This document shows, piece by piece, positions 48,498 through 59,107 of a DNA stretch of 64,000 bases (the stretch's first letter is position 1; each line of letters starts with the position of its first letter). The DNA comes from Agapetus fuscipes (lineage: Eukaryota > Arthropoda > Insecta > Trichoptera > Glossosomatidae): positions 13,392,001 to 13,456,000 of the forward strand of contig OX637345.1 of the NCBI GenBank assembly GCA_951799405.1, written 5' to 3'. The notes beneath the pieces are model-generated. The model was not told the origin of the DNA and made no database searches. It saw only the letters and a program-made list of their open reading frames with translations. Made by a program: the position numbers and the translations under genes.

Positions 48498-48859
48498 AAC
48501 GAAGAAGAATAAAACGTGAAATAGAGGAAGTACACGATGTTGTTTATGCGTCTAAGTGCTAAAGAGGAAACTAACACAGTTTTCGACGGTAGAAAGTTGT
48601 TTGCAAGACAGTTTAAGCCGCTGGTTAGGTTTCTATTGGCACGAATACAGCTAGGCTATACAGCGTAGAGGTAGGATGTAGGTAGGTAGATAGTGCTGCA
48701 CGCTGAGAAATTGTATAATGTCTATAGTAGACGCTAGAAGAGGGAAAACATCGAAGGTGAACCTTTGGCATGCGTTGCTTCTTGCCAAAATCTATAAACA
48801 ACAAATTACTTACTAACCAGTTGGCATTGGTTTTGCAGCAGCCGACAGACAAAAGTGGA

Positions 48860-49015
48860 GAATAAGAGTGCAAGGCTTACACGGCCGGCTGATGATGCTG
48901 GAGTGATGTTTTCCGGGATCTGTTGCCGTGGTCTGTGGGAGCTGGAGCTTCCGGACGTTTCGCCCATTTCTACGATGGGCTTCTTCAGCGTGAAGTATGA
49001 TGATGAACTCATCAC
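48860..49015 (-). mobile_element. Penelope-like 3' end with hammerhead, single copy
   Basis: The minus strand reads CATCATCATACTTCACGCTG through AACAGATCCCGGAAAACATC to GCCGTGTAAGCCTTGCACTC and TTATTC. The same unit is present twice, opposed, in 6888-7151. No target duplication recognised. Confidence 0.8.
48948..48995 (-). ncRNA. Hammerhead ribozyme motif, best copy of its lineage
   Basis: On the minus strand: stem I CTTC-A-CG with CGGAAG, core CTGAAGA, stem II GCCCA/TGGGC fully paired around a 9-base loop, GAAA, ACGT palindrome as stem III, C before the predicted cut. The very short self-complementary stem III suggests activity as a dimer, as known for Penelope-like hammerheads. Confidence 0.8.
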
Positions 49016-49877
49016 AGTTCTCATCAAGATCTCAACAAGATCACAGGCTGGTTTCCGACATTGAATCTTGCCAATAGAAAAACTCGTTTTTTTCGAATCT
49101 CGTTCGAGATCTTTTTCAAAATTTAAATCTAGATTTTGTGTCGAAAAGTACATGAATCATTCACGATCATTTGTGCTACGCAGCGCGTGCGTTGACTGCA
49201 AATTGGCTCCGGAGCTTCAGGTATTTTTTTTGTTATGGTTGGAGATTTTTGATGTTGTAAAAACAATCTCATCTTTACCAAATCGTCTCCCCAGTGCTTG
49301 TTTGGCTTATCCACCATTTGATTCAAAGGGAACCTTTCAATGAAATTGTCTTAAGTATCCTATTCTACACAATCTGAGCTAAAAAAGAAACGTAAAACAT
49401 GATAATGTAAGAGTTTTTAAAAATATTTTTACAATCAATTTCCAGTTTTCATAAGGCACATTGGTGCATTACACAAACAAACATTGTTGGTATAAAATTA
49501 CATCATAAGCCTTAGGGGACAAAATGTCGACGAATCTCGACTTGGTTTGGCACCAGATCTTGAAGTTGTGAATCTCGAAACCAAACATAATACGTGAGAT
49601 CTCGAATTGCTGATCTCGGCTCGAGATTGCTTTCACTTACAAGACGTGCTATTGCTGATTTTTCCTACAATTTTTTTAATTGCCACAATCTAATTTTACA
49701 GTAAAAAGGTTGTTTAGCACCCACAGAGGCCACTTGTTGCCATTGCCAGCTCGTAATGTTTAGATTCAAAATGTCAAGTGCATGGTCATGCTACAGCTCG
49801 CGGGAAAAACGCTTTTTCATACAAACGCCACAAAAACAGTGCAAAATAATTTCAGCTATTAATATTGTAAGTAATTT

Positions 49878-49950
49878 ATGAGATCTATAGCTTAATGATT
49901 GAAATTTCGCTTTGTCAGCAAAAGTTTTCAGTTCGAGTCCAAAGATATCA
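49878..49950 (+). mobile_element. tRNA-like SINE head, orphan
   Basis: ATCTATAGCTTAATGATTGA with box B-like CAGTTCGAGTCC. A close relative is at 50485-50560. The acceptor ends do not pair, so this is not a tRNA gene. Confidence 0.5.
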
Positions 49951-49997
49951 GCTGTGATTTCACTATCCGTACAAAATAATTGGGATTGTTTATCTTG

Positions 49998-50100
49998 CAT
50001 ACTTCTTTCATTTCCTCCAGAGTCATAACCTTCTTATGAAAGAAATATGCAAGGATAGAAAGAAATGGCGGTTGATCTATGATGTTGGCGGCTAGGGTTT
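49998..50100. mobile_element. Two opposed LINE 3' ends
   Basis: TGCATACTTCTTTCATTTCC (minus-strand coding end) abuts ATGAAAGAAATATGCAAGGA, AAGAAATGGCGGTTG and GTTGGCGGCTAGGG (plus-strand coding end). Head-to-head remnants of one family. Confidence 0.6.
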
Positions 50101-50197
50101 GTTAAAGTGAAATTGGTTTTATGATTTAGTTTTTTATGTCTATGTATATATTGTTATATTTTATTGATTTAAAAAAAAAATGCAATTTGTCATGTAT

Positions 50198-50470
50198 GTT
50201 CCTTGACTTATAGGTTGTTATGCGGCTGACCACCCATACGTTAAAAAATTGGTTCACTTTGCCAATGTCACCCCTGTTTCAGGGAAGGACGGCAAGAGTT
50301 GCAGCTTATGTTCATTTGAGATTGGGTTTTTATATTGTAGGTCCACATGCGGCATGTGTTAGCGCGAAATTATACATATCTGCTTGTGGGAATGCATTTA
50401 ATATAAATCTTAAATGATAAATATCTTTGCAGCTTAGATTAGATTAGATTAGATTAGATTAGATTGCAAG
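50198..50470 (+). mobile_element. SINE-C copy, full length
   Basis: GTTCCTTGACTTATAGGTTG to CTTTGCAGCTTAGATTAGAT with six GATTA repeats at the tail. Confidence 0.9.
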
Positions 50471-50484
50471 TACTTATTTTATCA

Positions 50485-50560
50485 GGTCTATTAGCTTAAT
50501 GGTTGAGATTTTGCTTTGTAAGCGAAAGGTTTCAATTCGAATCCAAAGATGTTTGATGTG
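50485..50560 (+). mobile_element. tRNA-like SINE head, orphan
   Basis: GGTCTATTAGCTTAATGGTT and CAATTCGAATCC; same head type as 49878-49950, followed by TGATGTGATTTTAA as there. Confidence 0.5.
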
Positions 50561-50723
50561 ATTTTAACTTCTTGGAGCCGGGAAGGTTAACTCATTCATC
50601 TTATGAAATCGGAAACAGTATTCTGAAAGTGGTTGGCGTAAGAATGTCGTCTTCACATATGAAAATAAATAAGGCTCATACTCAATGCAAACCAATACCG
50701 GTATATTATTATATTAAGTCTGA

Positions 50724-51003
50724 TGAATAGCGCAGTTGGTGGAGCGCTTGCGTTCAATATTAAGGGCTAAGGTTCGATCCTAACCTAGGGGTCAGAAATG
50801 AATTTTCCGTTTCGTTGTTTGTTTTAAACTCCGGTAAGGCGCACTCAGCCTTCGTGAGAAATGAGAACCTGCGACTTCGGCACCAGGGAAGTATATGGTT
50901 GGTGCAAAGCCAGCCCCTTTTACTGTGAAAATAAATAGGTTCCACTCGTAACATACTACCCTTTGGAGATAACACAGAAAGAAGTTGCATTATATGCGTA
51001 GAA
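50724..51003 (+). mobile_element. SINE-A copy, diverged
   Basis: GATGAATAGCGCAGTTGGTG, GGTTCGATCCTAACC, CTCAGCCTTCGTGAGAAATG, CCAGCCCCTTTTACTGTG and AAGAAGTTGCATTATATGCG. Confidence 0.82.
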
Positions 51004-51606
51004 TGACAATTTTGCATTCAAACCCAAGCTTCCTGCTTTTTAAACCCAATCGTTCTACGCGTTAAGCTATCGACTGCTGTCTAATAAGTACTTGATTTTA
51101 GAAAATTTAGACGCAAAAAATTTAATAGACACCAATACAACACAGATACAAAAAAAAGCGAAATATTATTATTGTGAATAAAAAAAAATTGTTTTTATTT
51201 TTCAACGTAAGTGGGTCGCGTAAACCTTTCTCTCTGCTGATACAAAATATTACGTTAAAACTCAAACGCTTACCAAAAAAATGTACGAAAACCTAGAGTA
51301 GCACACCTGGTGAGCGTTTTGATTTGAGAGTATTTTTTTGTTTGTAGGCACGTAGTTGAGTTGAGGTGTAATTTTTTGTACTTGCGGCTGGAGTACGTAC
51401 ATTTTATAATAGCAATTTTGCTGCCGACTATGTAACGCTCACGTCAGAGCGATTTCTCTTCAAGTTCACGTTTACCAGAAGGTGAAACAGCGATGCATTC
51501 ACACGCTGACTTGTAAGATAAATACGCAAAACATGCGGTGCAACTTTTTACCGCCCTATAATCACATGTCTACATAATCTAAATTGTAAAGATATTACAT
51601 GCATTT

Positions 51607-51760
51607 GACCGGTCCGTAGTCTTGTCGTTAACACTTTAGACTCGTGATTGAAAGGTAGTGGGTTGGAATCCGGACGGAGCCCGAAAAAATATTCCATTTT
51701 TCAAAATCTGCCATTACCAAAGACCGGTCACCATGGGTCCATCCAGCTTTATTTGTTGTA
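51607..51760 (+). mobile_element. SINE-B copy, 3' truncated
   Basis: GACCGGTCCGTAGTCTTGTC to CCATGGGTCCATCCAGC. It is joined to an inverted SINE-A body. Confidence 0.78.
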
Positions 51761-51764
51761 AGTT

Positions 51765-52008
51765 TTTGTTTGAATAGGTAAAGAGGGTGGCCTTCTGCCA
51801 ACAGCATCATGCGAGGGTTTCCCAGCCCCCGAGGGAGCTGTTTTTCATTTTTTATGAAGGCTGAGTAAGCCTTGCACATATTTTGGTTGTAAGTTCGAAA
51901 TTAAAACTTAGCGGGAAATCATTTTTGACAACCTAATGGAAATCGAACCCTGGCCCTTTGTTGTAAAACTCAAGCATTCTTCTAACTGAGCTATTGAAAT
52001 AAATTAAC
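51765..52008 (-). mobile_element. SINE-A copy, 3' truncated
   Basis: AGGGTGGCCTTCTGCCAACA, TTTCCCAGCCCCCGAGGGAG, GAAGGCTGAGTAAGCCTTGC and CTAACTGAGCTATTG. Confidence 0.78.
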
Positions 52009-52029
52009 AACCTGCTTATTTTCACAGGT

Positions 52030-52290
52030 AATTCCTTGACTTATAGGTTGGTATGAGGCTGACCACCAATACTGTAAAATAATGGTTCACTTTGCCAATG
52101 TCACCTCTGTTTCAGGGAAGGTTTGCAAGAGTTGCAGTGCTTATAATCAATTGAGATTTGGGTTTGTATATTGTAGGTCCACATGCGGCGTGTTTAATCG
52201 CGAGCTTATATGTGTCTGCTAATGGGAATGCATTTTATATGAATCTTAAATACAATATATCTTTGCAACTTTAATTATAGATTTTAGATG
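52030..52290 (+). mobile_element. SINE-C copy, full length
   Basis: ATTCCTTGACTTATAGGTTG to CTTTGCAACTTTAATTATAG. Confidence 0.87.
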
Positions 52291-52650
52291 AGGGACCGGC
52301 CTTACACCAACCACTGCAGTTGAAATGGTGGTTTTCCATCACGAAAACGCAACTAGGCGACACATACAGTATCACCTTTTACAGCATTTTCCCCGAAGGG
52401 ATCGCATGTGGTGGGTGAAGCTATTTATTTTTAAAGGAACGGGGGACGGCCTTTCGCAAACCATTTCAGTTGGAATGGGGGTTTCCCATCTCCCGAAGGG
52501 GCTGGTTCTCATATATTGTGAATGCTGAGTAAATATTGCTTGCATTTAAATTTCCGGTTTAAAATATACACCGAAACAGGGATCATTTCTTGATGGGGAT
52601 CAAACCATGGAATGCAAGCATTTTACCCACTGTGCCATCGACCGGACTTA
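52291..52650 (-). mobile_element. SINE-A copy preceded by a body scrap
   Basis: 52291-52340 is a loose body piece (GACCGGCCTTACACCAACCA). Then a complete reversed copy: AACTAGGCGACACATACAGT, CCCCGAAGGGATCGCATGTG, TCCCATCTCCCGAAGGGGCT and GCCATCGACCGGAC. Confidence 0.82.
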
Positions 52651-52667
52651 CTTTTCTGTTTCTGATC

Positions 52668-52893
52668 TAAGTTGCAAAGATATGCAACATTTACATTATA
52701 CACAAGCAGACATGTATAAGTTCGTGCTTGCACATGCCGCATGTGAACCCTTTAACATAAAAACCTAAATCTCAAATGAACATACACCCTGCAACTCTAG
52801 CCGACCTTCCCTGAAACAGGGGTGTCATTGGTTAAGTGAACCATTTTCTACAGCATGGGTGGTCAGCCGCATTCCAACCTATAAGTTAAGGAA
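52668..52893 (-). mobile_element. SINE-C copy, near full length
   Basis: TGATCTAAGTTGCAAAGATA to CATTCCAACCTATAAGTTAA. Confidence 0.85.
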
Positions 52894-53177
52894 AAATTTT
52901 TACAATCACAATAAAGCCGGACATTGTTTGATTCATCATATCCGTGTACATATTAAACAATACAGTCAATGACTCGACGGCTCTATGTCACACTCGTGTA
53001 TAATTAGTATTGTTACGTTACTTGGAGCATTCCACCCGGAATTACGTGGAAATTTCGCAATTTCTCTTTCCACCTGTACAGGCGGACGTTTGTAATTTTG
53101 TTTACATTCACGGACACATTTTTTTTTTAAAATGATATTCTACACGAATATAATTTTTATTATTTTAATTGAAGTAA

Positions 53178-53390
53178 AATTTATTTCCTTGACTTTAAAA
53201 AGAATCGTTTACCATGAATTTATAAGCCCTGTTTCATGCTAGAGAGTCGAGAGTTGCAGGGCTTATGTTCGTTAGAGATTTGTTTTTATTTTATTTATAA
53301 AAACACCTGCAGCATGTGTAAGCGAAAACTTACACGCGTCTGTTTGTAGGCATGCATTAAAAATCTTTAATTTTTTAATGTTTACGTACA
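53178..53390 (+). mobile_element. SINE-C copy, diverged
   Basis: TTCCTTGACTTTAAAAAGAA, then GAGAGTTGCAGGGCTTATGT, CTGCAGCATGTGTAAGCG and CGTCTGTTTGTAGGCATGCA. Confidence 0.7.
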
Positions 53391-53779
53391 ATTAAAAAAA
53401 GTAATTTACAAAAATAGGAAATGATATTCTCTGTCTGTAAACGCAAGTAGGTTCAAAATTTTTGACACAATTAAGCTGTTTATATTTATATATATATTTA
53501 TATACCAGGCTCTAGATTTTCCGCTTAGTGCTTGTTTGTTTTATGTCCATCAGAGGTAATTTCACATGAGCTCCCAAGGGGGCTGGTACAGTCTCAGTAG
53601 TAGCATCTCGAATTGTAGGCCTTAAGTCATATGTTAAAACGCTCAGAATCAATTTGCATTTTTGTTTGTAAATTTAAAATCCTCGAGCCCTAAACCCCCA
53701 CGGCTATAATCTTTCAGTGATTTCTGAGCCTCCTTTGCTTTGTGTAAACACTTGGGAAAGTGTAGCTTCACGGGAGGGC

Positions 53780-54047
53780 CTTCTGACACTCGCATCCCAC
53801 ATAACTATTGCGTCCTGTGACACATCCCCGAATGGGATGGATACACAGGGCGTGGGTCAGTGGAGGGGAGACTGACCCTGAGAGAAGATGTTGGTACTCA
53901 TTTCTTGTGAAGACCTTACAGGGTTTTATTTTAAGAGTTGAAATAAATACCGAAACGGGAAATCATTTCTGACACCCTCAGTGGGATTCGAACCCGAGCT
54001 CACGGCATGGAATTAAAGTACTCTACCAACTTAGCTATCGACCGGAC
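53780..54047 (-). mobile_element. SINE-A copy, rearranged body
   Basis: CATCCCCGAATGGGATGGAT and TTGAAATAAATACCGAAACG with box B GGGATTCGAACCCG and TTAGCTATCGACCGGAC. The body before 53890 is scrambled. Confidence 0.75.
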
Positions 54048-54121
54048 TGAAATCAAATGGATAGATAAGCCAAACAAGAACTAGAGGGACGATGTTCGTA
54101 TAGGTATGTTTGTATGACTTC

Positions 54122-54405
54122 TTGGACCGGTCCGTAGTCCAGTGGCAACACTTCGGACTCGTAAATGGAAGGTTGTGGGTTCGAGTCCCGGTGGAGCACA
54201 AAAATATACCATTTAATAGTGCTCTTCGCTGTATTGAAAAATTCATAAACTTTTACCAAAGAACGGTCACTAAAAGGTCCATCCAACCTTACAACAACTG
54301 GGTCTTGCTTGAGAATTGGACCAAGCTCGCAGAGGGCTCTTGAGGTGTGATACACACGAAAACAGCGCTCACCAAATAAATCATCCTAATATTATTATTA
54401 TTATT
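54122..54405 (+). mobile_element. SINE-B copy, full length (reference copy)
   Basis: GGACCGGTCCGTAGTCCAGT head, GGGTTCGAGTCCC box B, AGTGCTCTTCGCTGTATTGA, TCCATCCAACCTTACAACAA, TGGGTCTTGCTTGAGAATTG, AGGGCTCTTGAGGTGTGATA, CACACGAAAACAGCGCTC, AAATAAATCATCCTAATA, then (ATT)n. The 3' end matches the CR1/L2-like LINE at 33490-33720, its likely source of reverse transcriptase. Confidence 0.92.
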
Positions 54406-54415
54406 ATTATGAACC

Positions 54416-54719
54416 TCCTCCTACCCCCTACATTCCTACCTCCAGGAAAGAACCTCAAGTGGCCCGTGTGGAAATCTATGAACAGATTGAGGACCAATGT
54501 TGGAAGAGCCCGGGCCAACATGTTGACCTGGGGATTTCTGGGACGGGAGGACTCTACACTATGTGAGTGCGGAGCTCAGCAAACAATGGAGCACCTGCGG
54601 TGTTGTCCCTCCTGTCCGACAAGCTGCTCCATGGATGATCTCTTTGCGGGAAACCAAAGAGCTGTAGACATTGCTCGTTACTGGGCCAATACGGTGTGAA
54701 GCTGACACGAAGAAGAAGA
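54416..54719 (+). mobile_element. LINE 3'-end fragment in the SINE-B tail, 10-bp duplication
   Basis: Flanked by exact ATTATGAACC (54406-54415 and 54720-54729). Encodes a LINE C-terminus with a CECGAQQTMEHLRCCPSC metal-binding-like motif and ends VDIARYWANTV, then a GAAGAAGAAGA tail. 5' truncated. The family differs from LINE-1fam. Confidence 0.88.
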
Positions 54720-54724
54720 ATTAT

Positions 54725-54780
54725 GAACCGCAGGCTTTCATCTCATAACGCAAACGCTCTACCAATTGAGCTATCAACTT
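54725..54780 (-). mobile_element. tRNA-like fragment
   Basis: CAAACGCTCTACCAATTGAG and CTATCAACTTGC: reversed TAGCTCAATTGGTAGAGCG. No 3' half with box B, so a fragment and not a tRNA gene. Confidence 0.5.
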
Positions 54781-55071
54781 GCTTATTATGACTTTTAACT
54801 GTCGTTTCACTCCTGAAAAAAAAAACCAATCATCTCAATTGCCAATCATGCGGTGTAAAAAATGCTAATTTCTTTTTGGTACTATCACTGTATGGATAGA
54901 AAGTTGTCCTAAATATATTGGGCTGGGTATTTGACCGGCCGAGTGAAATCCTATTTTTTTTACCACTGAGGTTGTCAACCTCGTACGTTGATAAACTTAT
55001 TCACCCATACCGTCAGCAATCAAAAGCAGATAAAGTAATCTTTAATTATTTATTTAAATCTCTCTGACAGA

Positions 55072-55660
55072 TCGTTAGTCTAATGGTAACGCTTCGAACT
55101 TGTGAATGGAAGGTTATGGGTTCGATCCTGGCAGAGCACACAAAAAATATGTGCTTACATTCCATGCTAAAACCAAGGTTCGATCCCCACTGACAGTGTC
55201 AGAAATGATTTCCCGATTTGGTGTTTATTTCAAACTCAAAATAAAATACCAGCAAGGCGTACTCACTACTCAGCCTTCACACGAAATGAGAACCAGCCCC
55301 CTCGGAGGTTGGAAAATCCCCACTTCAACTAAAGTGGTAAGCGTAAGGCCGGCATCCGTACTCGTAAAAATTAATAGGTCCCGAATCGCCACATGCGATT
55401 TAGGGATAACGCAGGCAAAAAGTAACATTATTTGTGTTGTTTAGTTGCGTTTTTTGCCGGATAAAAACAAATCTACCACTATTAAAGAACGGTCACCGTA
55501 GCATAGTCCATCCAGTCTTAGGTGCACCAACTGGGTCTTGCTTGAGAATTAACGCTTTATATAGCGACGACCAAGCTCGCAGAGGTGTGATTCACTCAAA
55601 AACAGCGCTCAACAAAGAAATCATGCTTATATTACTATTATTATTATTATTATTATCAAG
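55072..55660 (+). mobile_element. SINE-B copy split by SINE-A
   Basis: Head GATCGTTAGTCTAATGGTAA with GGTTCGATCCTGG to 55148. SINE-A occupies 55149-55455. SINE-B resumes AAAGAACGGTCACCGTAGCA to AGGTGTGATTCACTCAAAAA and (ATT)n. Confidence 0.82.
55149..55455 (+). mobile_element. SINE-A copy nested in SINE-B
   Basis: TGTGCTTACATTCCATGCTA, box B GGTTCGATCCCC, TCAGCCTTCACACGAAATGA to TTTAGTTGCGTTTTTTG. The first 30 bases of the head are missing. Confidence 0.82.
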
Positions 55661-55790
55661 GGAACCGCAACGGAAGAAGACTCCCTGGAAGACCTTTGAA
55701 GAGATGGCGTGATGGCTGGCAGTCTGGATCACAGGAGGAAGTAGCGCAACAAACAGATCTTTCATATCCATAAAAGGAATAAGAAGAAGA
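55661..55790 (+). mobile_element. LINE 3'-end fragment in the SINE-B tail
   Basis: Frame GNRNGRRLPGRPLKRWRDGW is a LINE C-terminal signature; tail AATAAGAAGAAGAAC. CAAG at 55658 and 55790 may be a short duplication. Second case of a LINE end landing in a SINE-B ATT tail (compare 54416). Confidence 0.7.
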
Positions 55791-56247
55791 ACAAGCTTAT
55801 TTGATAAATCCATTCTTTCCTCGGTCTTCCTTTCTCATAATTATAATTTTTTTTTTTTTTTTCAAATTCGGACATGGCGTGTTTTCGATCTTAGCGTCCG
55901 CACGTATTGTATCCGCAAAGTGTTTTCCGATGAAATTTCGAACCGAGATGTTGGTGGGGTCGGACACGCGTTGAGTAATAACAAATTTCGAAACCTCGAC
56001 GCCATAATGCCGAGTCAAAGACCTCCTCGATTTGCACTTGAAAATTTCAATAGTCAACACATGAGGCAATCGAGAAATTTTCAATTTAATTGTCGAAAAA
56101 ACTCGCAACAATTGTTTAATGAATTAAAGTTTTTCCTGTTTACATTTCGCAACGTAAAACTTAGCTGTACATGTAGTGCAACGATTTTCCGCGGTGTCAT
56201 CATTGACATATAAACCGCAATGGTTTTCCTCTAATATGGGGAAAGTC

Positions 56248-56398
56248 TGGTCGATAGCTTAGTTGGTAGAGTGCTTGCATTCCATGCTGAGAAGTCAGGT
56301 TCGAATCCTGCAAATTTTACTCAGTCTTCACAACAAATGAGTACCAGCTCCATCGGAAGCTGGGTAATCCCCATTTCTACTGAAGTGGTTGGCGTAAT
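56248..56398 (+). mobile_element. SINE-A copy with deletion, 3' truncated
   Basis: TGGTCGATAGCTTAGTTGGT, CAGGTTCGAATCCTG, TTTTACTCAGTCTTCACAAC to TGAAGTGGTTGGCGTAA. Confidence 0.8.
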
Positions 56399-56435
56399 TT
56401 TGAATTAGACTTGTAAATTACACTTCTTGGACATG

Positions 56436-56735
56436 TCCGTAGTCCAGTGGCAACACTTCGGACTCGTAAATGGAAGGTTGTGGATTCGAATCCCAGCGGA
56501 GCATAAAAAAAACCATTTAGGTATATTTTGTAATATGTTCTTCGCTGGATAAAAACTTTCACAAACCTTTACCAAAGGCCGGTCACATCCAATCTTACAA
56601 CACTGGGTCTTGCTTGAGAATTGGCGCTTTCTACAGTGACGACCAAGGTCGCAGAGGGCTCTTGAGGTGTGATACACACAAAAACAGCGCTCACCAAATA
56701 AATCATCCTAATATTATTATTATTATTACACATCA
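56436..56735 (+). mobile_element. SINE-B copy, full length
   Basis: GTCCGTAGTCCAGTGGCAAC, GGATTCGAATCCC, GCTTGAGAATTGGCGCTTTC, TTGAGGTGTGATACACACAA and the tail ATTATTATTATTA. Confidence 0.9.
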
Positions 56736-56800
56736 GCATGTGCAAATGTGAAATTACACGTGTCTGCTTGTGAGCATATCCTTGCAATTTGCTATAGAAA
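56736..56800 (+). mobile_element. SINE-C 3' scrap
   Basis: CATCAGCATGTGCAAATGTG to ATATCCTTGCAATTTGC. Confidence 0.6.
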
Positions 56801-57118
56801 TGTACGAAATGGAGCACAGGCTTTAACTCAGGTACTGAAACAACAGGGATCTCTAAGCTAACTACCTAGAGAAATTATCCATAATTCATGCATGAGGAGC
56901 TACTTCGGGAGACTGGATTCAGAAGCCTGGATACGAGGCACAACAAGCCCTTTAATATGGTGGTCTCTCATAATGTCATCAACGGCTTAGTTGACAGTCC
57001 TACCCTGTTGGAGGGCTACTGGTTTTATGCCTCTGTCAACTACATCCTATGGTGAGAACTTGATTTATAACCTTATTCTCCATGATTTAATTAGTAAAAA
57101 AAATGTTAATAGGGATCT

Positions 57119-57412
57119 AATAATAATAATAATAATATTAGGATGATTTCTTTGGTGAGCGCTGTTTTTGTGTGTATCACACCTCAAGAACCCTCTGCGA
57201 GCTTGGTCATCGCTGTAGAAAGCGTCAATTCTCAAGCAAGACCCAGTTGCTGTAAGGCTGGATGGACCTTAAGTAACCGGTCTTTGGTAAAGGTATACGT
57301 TTTTTTTTACCCAGCGAAGAGCATATTTGAAAATATAAATGGTATATTTTTTGTGCTCCGCCGGGATTCGAGCCCACAACCTTCCATTGACGAGTCTGAT
57401 ACTTTGATTCCT
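57119..57412 (-). mobile_element. SINE-B copy, full length
   Basis: TAATAATAATAATAATATTA (reversed tail) to GGGATTCGAGCCCACAACCT and GACGAGTCTGATAC. The last 35 bases of the head are replaced. Confidence 0.88.
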
Positions 57413-57486
57413 ACCTATGTAAATGTGAAATGTAATTGCAGTCACTTTTGCAACTTAGATAATGCGCTTCTTATCAACCACTAAAG

Positions 57487-58301
57487 CTAAGGTCTTCAAC
57501 CCGCGGCCCTCGGGCCTCATGTGGCCCGCCAGCTAATTTCTTGCGGCCCGTGGCCACCAGAGGCTAAAAAAATAAAATATCGCGCCCAGTGATATGCGAT
57601 ATATATACGAATAAGAGTACTTCGGAGTTCTCGGTGTTTTTTGTGTCATTTTGATTCTTTTCATGGCACTACTGTGGCACTACTCACAGGGGGGACCACA
57701 GGAAGGTTCGGCACATTCCCCTCCAGTAGATTTACTCAAAAAAGAGTTTCAATCGAGGTTTTTTGACTTCAGAGATAGTGAAAAATACATCAGTCTCTTT
57801 GCCCGACCATTCGGTGTATCCGTTGAAGACATGCCGGAAAATTTTCAGATGGAGGTTATAGATGTGCAGTGTAATTCGGAATTGAAAGGCAAGTTCGACG
57901 TGGGTGTTTTTGATTTCTATGCAAAATATGTCGATCACAACTCGTTTCCTGAAATCCGAAAAAATGCCATGAAAATGATTTCATATGTGAAATCGACAAC
58001 AAGGTCGAGAATTACAGATGCACATCTGGAAGGTAGTCTGCGGGTTGCAACCACAAAAATGAAAAAAATATTGACAAACTTGTAAAAAATAAACAATGTC
58101 AAAAATCACATTGATTGACTTTAATTAACCAATAAAGGTTGACTTTAATTAACCAATAAAGATTATTGAAATTTGAAATTACGAGTATGTATGTCTTTTA
58201 TTTTATTGATAAGGTGGTAAAGTGTCGTGAAAAGTTGTGGCCCTTCGGACGATGTGAAATCGATGTTTGGCCCTTGCACTAAAAAAGGTTGAAGACCCCT
58301 G
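57487..58301 (+). mobile_element. hAT element derivative, 815 bp
   Basis: Exact 8-bp target duplication CACTAAAG (57479-57486 and 58302-58309), the hAT hallmark. The ends CTAAGGTCTTCAACC and GGTTGAAGACCCCTG are inverted repeats with two differences. It keeps only the last part of a transposase gene and is non-autonomous. Confidence 0.93.
57651..58085 (+). pseudogene. hAT transposase, C-terminal remnant
   Basis: The 144-codon frame matches the C-terminal region of hAT transposases of the GTF2IRD2/ZBED-like group: LLKKEFQSRFFDFRDSEKYI (about 29-48), FSLFARPF-like SLFARPFGVSVED, VIDVQCNSELKGKF, FPEIRKNAMKMI and RSRITDAHLEGSLRVATT (about 117-134), which is the dimerisation segment. The usual CEQ.FS stretch between KMI and the SRITD block is missing, apparently by in-frame deletion. 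The zinc finger and the catalytic N-terminal part are absent. The frame starts at a non-homologous region, so no functional start is proposed. The surrounding terminal repeats and duplication make a host gene unlikely. Confidence 0.88.
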
Positions 58302-58544
58302 CACTAAAGTATGCAATTATTTTCACTATTATCGATGTTTATACCTCCATCCCTGTCTTTCCCATACAATTGTGAAACTTCACTCGTGTGAGTGAGCGAG
58401 ACGCAGCGATGTTAGATTAAATTAAATAATATTATCAACCTAGCGTTTTTCTATTGCAAACTTTCTTCCGCGAACGGCTACAGACAGATCACTAGCTTTA
58501 TTATTTAATTGAATTTAGTGTTTATTATCTTATTTTGGTAACTC

Positions 58545-58680
58545 TCATCTTACTATGTATTCTATTCCACAGACTTTTATGTGGTCTTCCAGCTGGACGT
58601 TGACCAATTGTCATCTCATAAGCTACGGTGTGAGTAAGTCTATCATGGCTCATTCTGGAGACAGATCTCGCATCTCATAA
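58545..58680 (+). repeat. 126-bp repeat, one copy
   Basis: CTCATCTTACTATGTATTCT to GAGTAAGTCTATCATGGCTC; same orientation as 36757-37540. Confidence 0.88.
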
Positions 58681-58924
58681 ATACATGTGTGTATACAACA
58701 ATTTAGTGATGGGACTAGTGATTGACCATCCATAATTTTCAAAAAATGTTCACTTTGTAAATGTCAACCTTGTATTAAAGAAGGTTTTTGTTCTTACAAG
58801 GTTCTGGTTGTGAGCATGTATTAAAACATGGATATTAATTGTTATTTATCTTTGTGTTCTAGATCACAGACAATAACAAAACAAGAAGAAATTTACTCAT
58901 ATTGCCACGCTTTTGTCAACCCAA

Positions 58925-59105
58925 ACCTCATGTCCAGTGGAAGTCTCGTAGATCTTACCATATATTTTTGAAGATGGAAGGACGGAAAAAAAACATGGCG
59001 GTCCCTAAACAGCTGGTTCCATATAAAATGGATCAGCTGTTGATACGCTTCTAGGTTTTGTTTCTTCATATCTTCAAAATGATACGGTAAGATCTACTGG
59101 CACTC
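58925..59105. repeat. Foldback repeat
   Basis: AGTGGAAGTCTCGTAGATCT near 58935 mirrors AGATCTACTGGCACTCG and GAAACTTCCACT near 59090-59125. Arms of 30 bp or more enclose AACAGCTGGTTCCATATAAA. Possibly a degraded MITE. Confidence 0.6.
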
Positions 59106-59107
59106 GT

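Noticed and set aside
57651..58085. Host gene of GTF2IRD2/ZBED type
   Set aside because: Lies inside exact hAT ends with an 8-bp duplication, lacks the N-terminal domains and has an internal deletion.
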